DNA from: Acidimicrobiales bacterium
GTDB lineage: Bacteria; Actinomycetota; Acidimicrobiia; Acidimicrobiales; SZUA-35
Length of the DNA stretch: 64,000 bases
Reading direction: 5' to 3'
Assembly (NCBI GenBank): GCA_020629155.1
Contig: JAHDDW010000002.1
Coordinates: 186,001-250,000 of the forward strand
In this document: positions 63,594 through 64,000 of the stretch, piece after piece
Layout: every line of letters starts with the position of its first letter
How positions within the stretch are numbered: position 1 is the stretch's first letter
Notes under the pieces: generated by a model
Databases searched by the model: none
Told to the model about the DNA's origin: nothing
What the model saw: the letters and a program-made list of their open reading frames with translations, nothing else
Translations under genes and position numbers: made by a program

Positions 63594-63709
63594 GCCTACA
63601 ACGCACCATCACACGAATCACCTCAGGCGTGTTCCGCTGGTTCTTCCCCACCGTCGACCACACCATCCGAACCATCACCCTACTCGCCATCACCCACACC
63701 ATCTTCTGA
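63590..63709 (+). CDS. 39-residue protein
   Basis: Short frame starting at an ATG that overlaps the stop of the translocase gene (ATGA) and ending 13 bases before the excisionase start. It has a basic start (SLQRTITRITSG) and a mildly hydrophobic remainder (VFRWFFP, TITLLAITHTIF). Tight spacing and coupled start favour a real gene. No function assigned. Confidence 0.5.
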   Translation: MSLQRTITRITSGVFRWFFPTVDHTIRTITLLAITHTIF

Positions 63710-63722
63710 AAGGACAAGACCC

Positions 63723-63899
63723 ATGTTGCTCAACATCGACCAAGCAGCCGAACAGCTCGGCGTCACACCACGGTTCGTGCGACGCCTCGTAGCTCAACGC
63801 CGAATCACCTACCACAAAATCGGGAAATACGTACGATTCCACCCAGATGACATCGACGACTGGATTGCAGAGAACCGAATAGAGGCGACGAACCTGTAG
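63723..63899 (+). CDS. excisionase-like HTH protein (Xis)
   Basis: 58 residues, the size and pattern of small MerR-like/HTH_17 excisionases: DQAAEQLGVTPRFVRRLVAQRRI forms the helix-turn-helix and wing, followed by KIGKYVRFHPDDIDDWI. GAAAGGACAAG precedes the ATG. In this type of element xis lies immediately upstream of int, so the integrase should start after 63900; the last 100 bases show no gene. Confidence 0.85.
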   Translation: MLLNIDQAAEQLGVTPRFVRRLVAQRRITYHKIGKYVRFHPDDIDDWIAENRIEATNL

Positions 63900-64000
63900 C
63901 GACGGCCCTGGAAGGTGCTTGAATAATCGGCTCTTGACCAAGTGGCAGGAATTATTATTATTTAGAGTACGACTCAGTTCGATCAAGACCTGCACAAATC

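Larger units (their letters stand above)
49178..64000. mobile_element. integrated AICE-like element (left border and most of its body)
   Basis: Starts at the tRNA-Ser fragment and runs beyond the window. Contents: secreted and membrane cargo, two HTH regulators, a rolling-circle-type Rep, an FtsK/TraB-like translocase and an excisionase. These last three form the replication-transfer-excision core of actinomycete integrative conjugative elements of the pSAM2 kind. The integrase, right att site and intact tRNA-Ser are expected past 64000. The 60-63.9 kb part is richer in C and A on the plus strand than the chromosome to the left, consistent with foreign origin. Confidence 0.8.

Noticed and set aside
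63900-64000. Start of the integrase gene
   Set aside because: The last 100 bases are AT-rich with no convincing start codon plus motif; the integrase is expected but not visible.

Overview
The window looks like an actinobacterial chromosome of moderate-to-low GC. The main reason is the cluster at 28.97-37.11 kb: fhaA, fhaB (FHA), pstP (PP2C), rodA, pbpA and pknB (4 PASTA repeats), then a convergent trpG-like gene and crgA. This is the cell-wall and Ser/Thr-phosphorylation locus known from Mycobacterium and relatives. A CysO/MoeZ/Mec/CysM sulfur-carrier cysteine pathway agrees. I cannot name the species; a low-GC, possibly aquatic, lineage is a guess.

Layout. 0-2.5 kb holds two toxin-antitoxin loci: hipBA with three spaced palindromic operators, and brnTA whose brnT carries an N-terminal frameshift. 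2.5-11.3 kb holds an SDR oxidoreductase, katG, an AAA/DUF4143 ATPase behind a composite inverted/direct repeat, an aldehyde dehydrogenase, a DMT transporter, and overlapping cysO-moeZ. 11.3-14.6 kb is an accessory block (AAA/PD-(D/E)XK protein and a second hipBA). It separates cysO-moeZ from mec, ribE and cysM (14.6-17.4 kb). 17.4-28.8 kb holds an FKBP-like lipoprotein, a thioredoxin-fold protein, a GH16 glycosidase, a DUF1353 protein, a diguanylate cyclase, nrdAB and an ammonium transporter with a coupled unknown gene. After the wall cluster come an EgtD-like methyltransferase, crgA, a PAS-GGDEF-EAL protein paired with a GNAT protein that resembles acyl-amino-acid or autoinducer synthases, alkC, aroC and an OmpA-domain protein.

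From about 47.4 kb to the right edge the DNA is mobile. At 49178-49235 lies the 3' half only of a tRNA-Ser(UGA) gene on the minus strand: an attachment-site scar whose geometry puts an integrated element to its right. That element carries secreted and membrane cargo (including a phosphodiester glycosidase), an HTH/TPR regulator with a GNAT gene, an XRE-type regulator, a rolling-circle-type replication initiator (frameshifted), an FtsK/TraB-like translocase and an excisionase. This set is typical of an actinomycete integrative and conjugative element (AICE). The integrase and intact tRNA are expected beyond base 64000. To the left of the scar, 47.4-49.18 kb is a decayed remnant of a related element: a pseudogene copy of a gene still intact at 52.66 kb, a truncated HNH-like start, a PoNi-type immunity gene and an unknown gene. 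This suggests tandem accretion at one tRNA.

Functional threads: cysteine synthesis through a sulfur carrier whose C-terminal Gly-Gly is masked by three extra residues, with a JAMM protease encoded nearby; wall growth controlled by one PASTA kinase and its phosphatase; c-di-GMP turnover; and many defence or stability modules.
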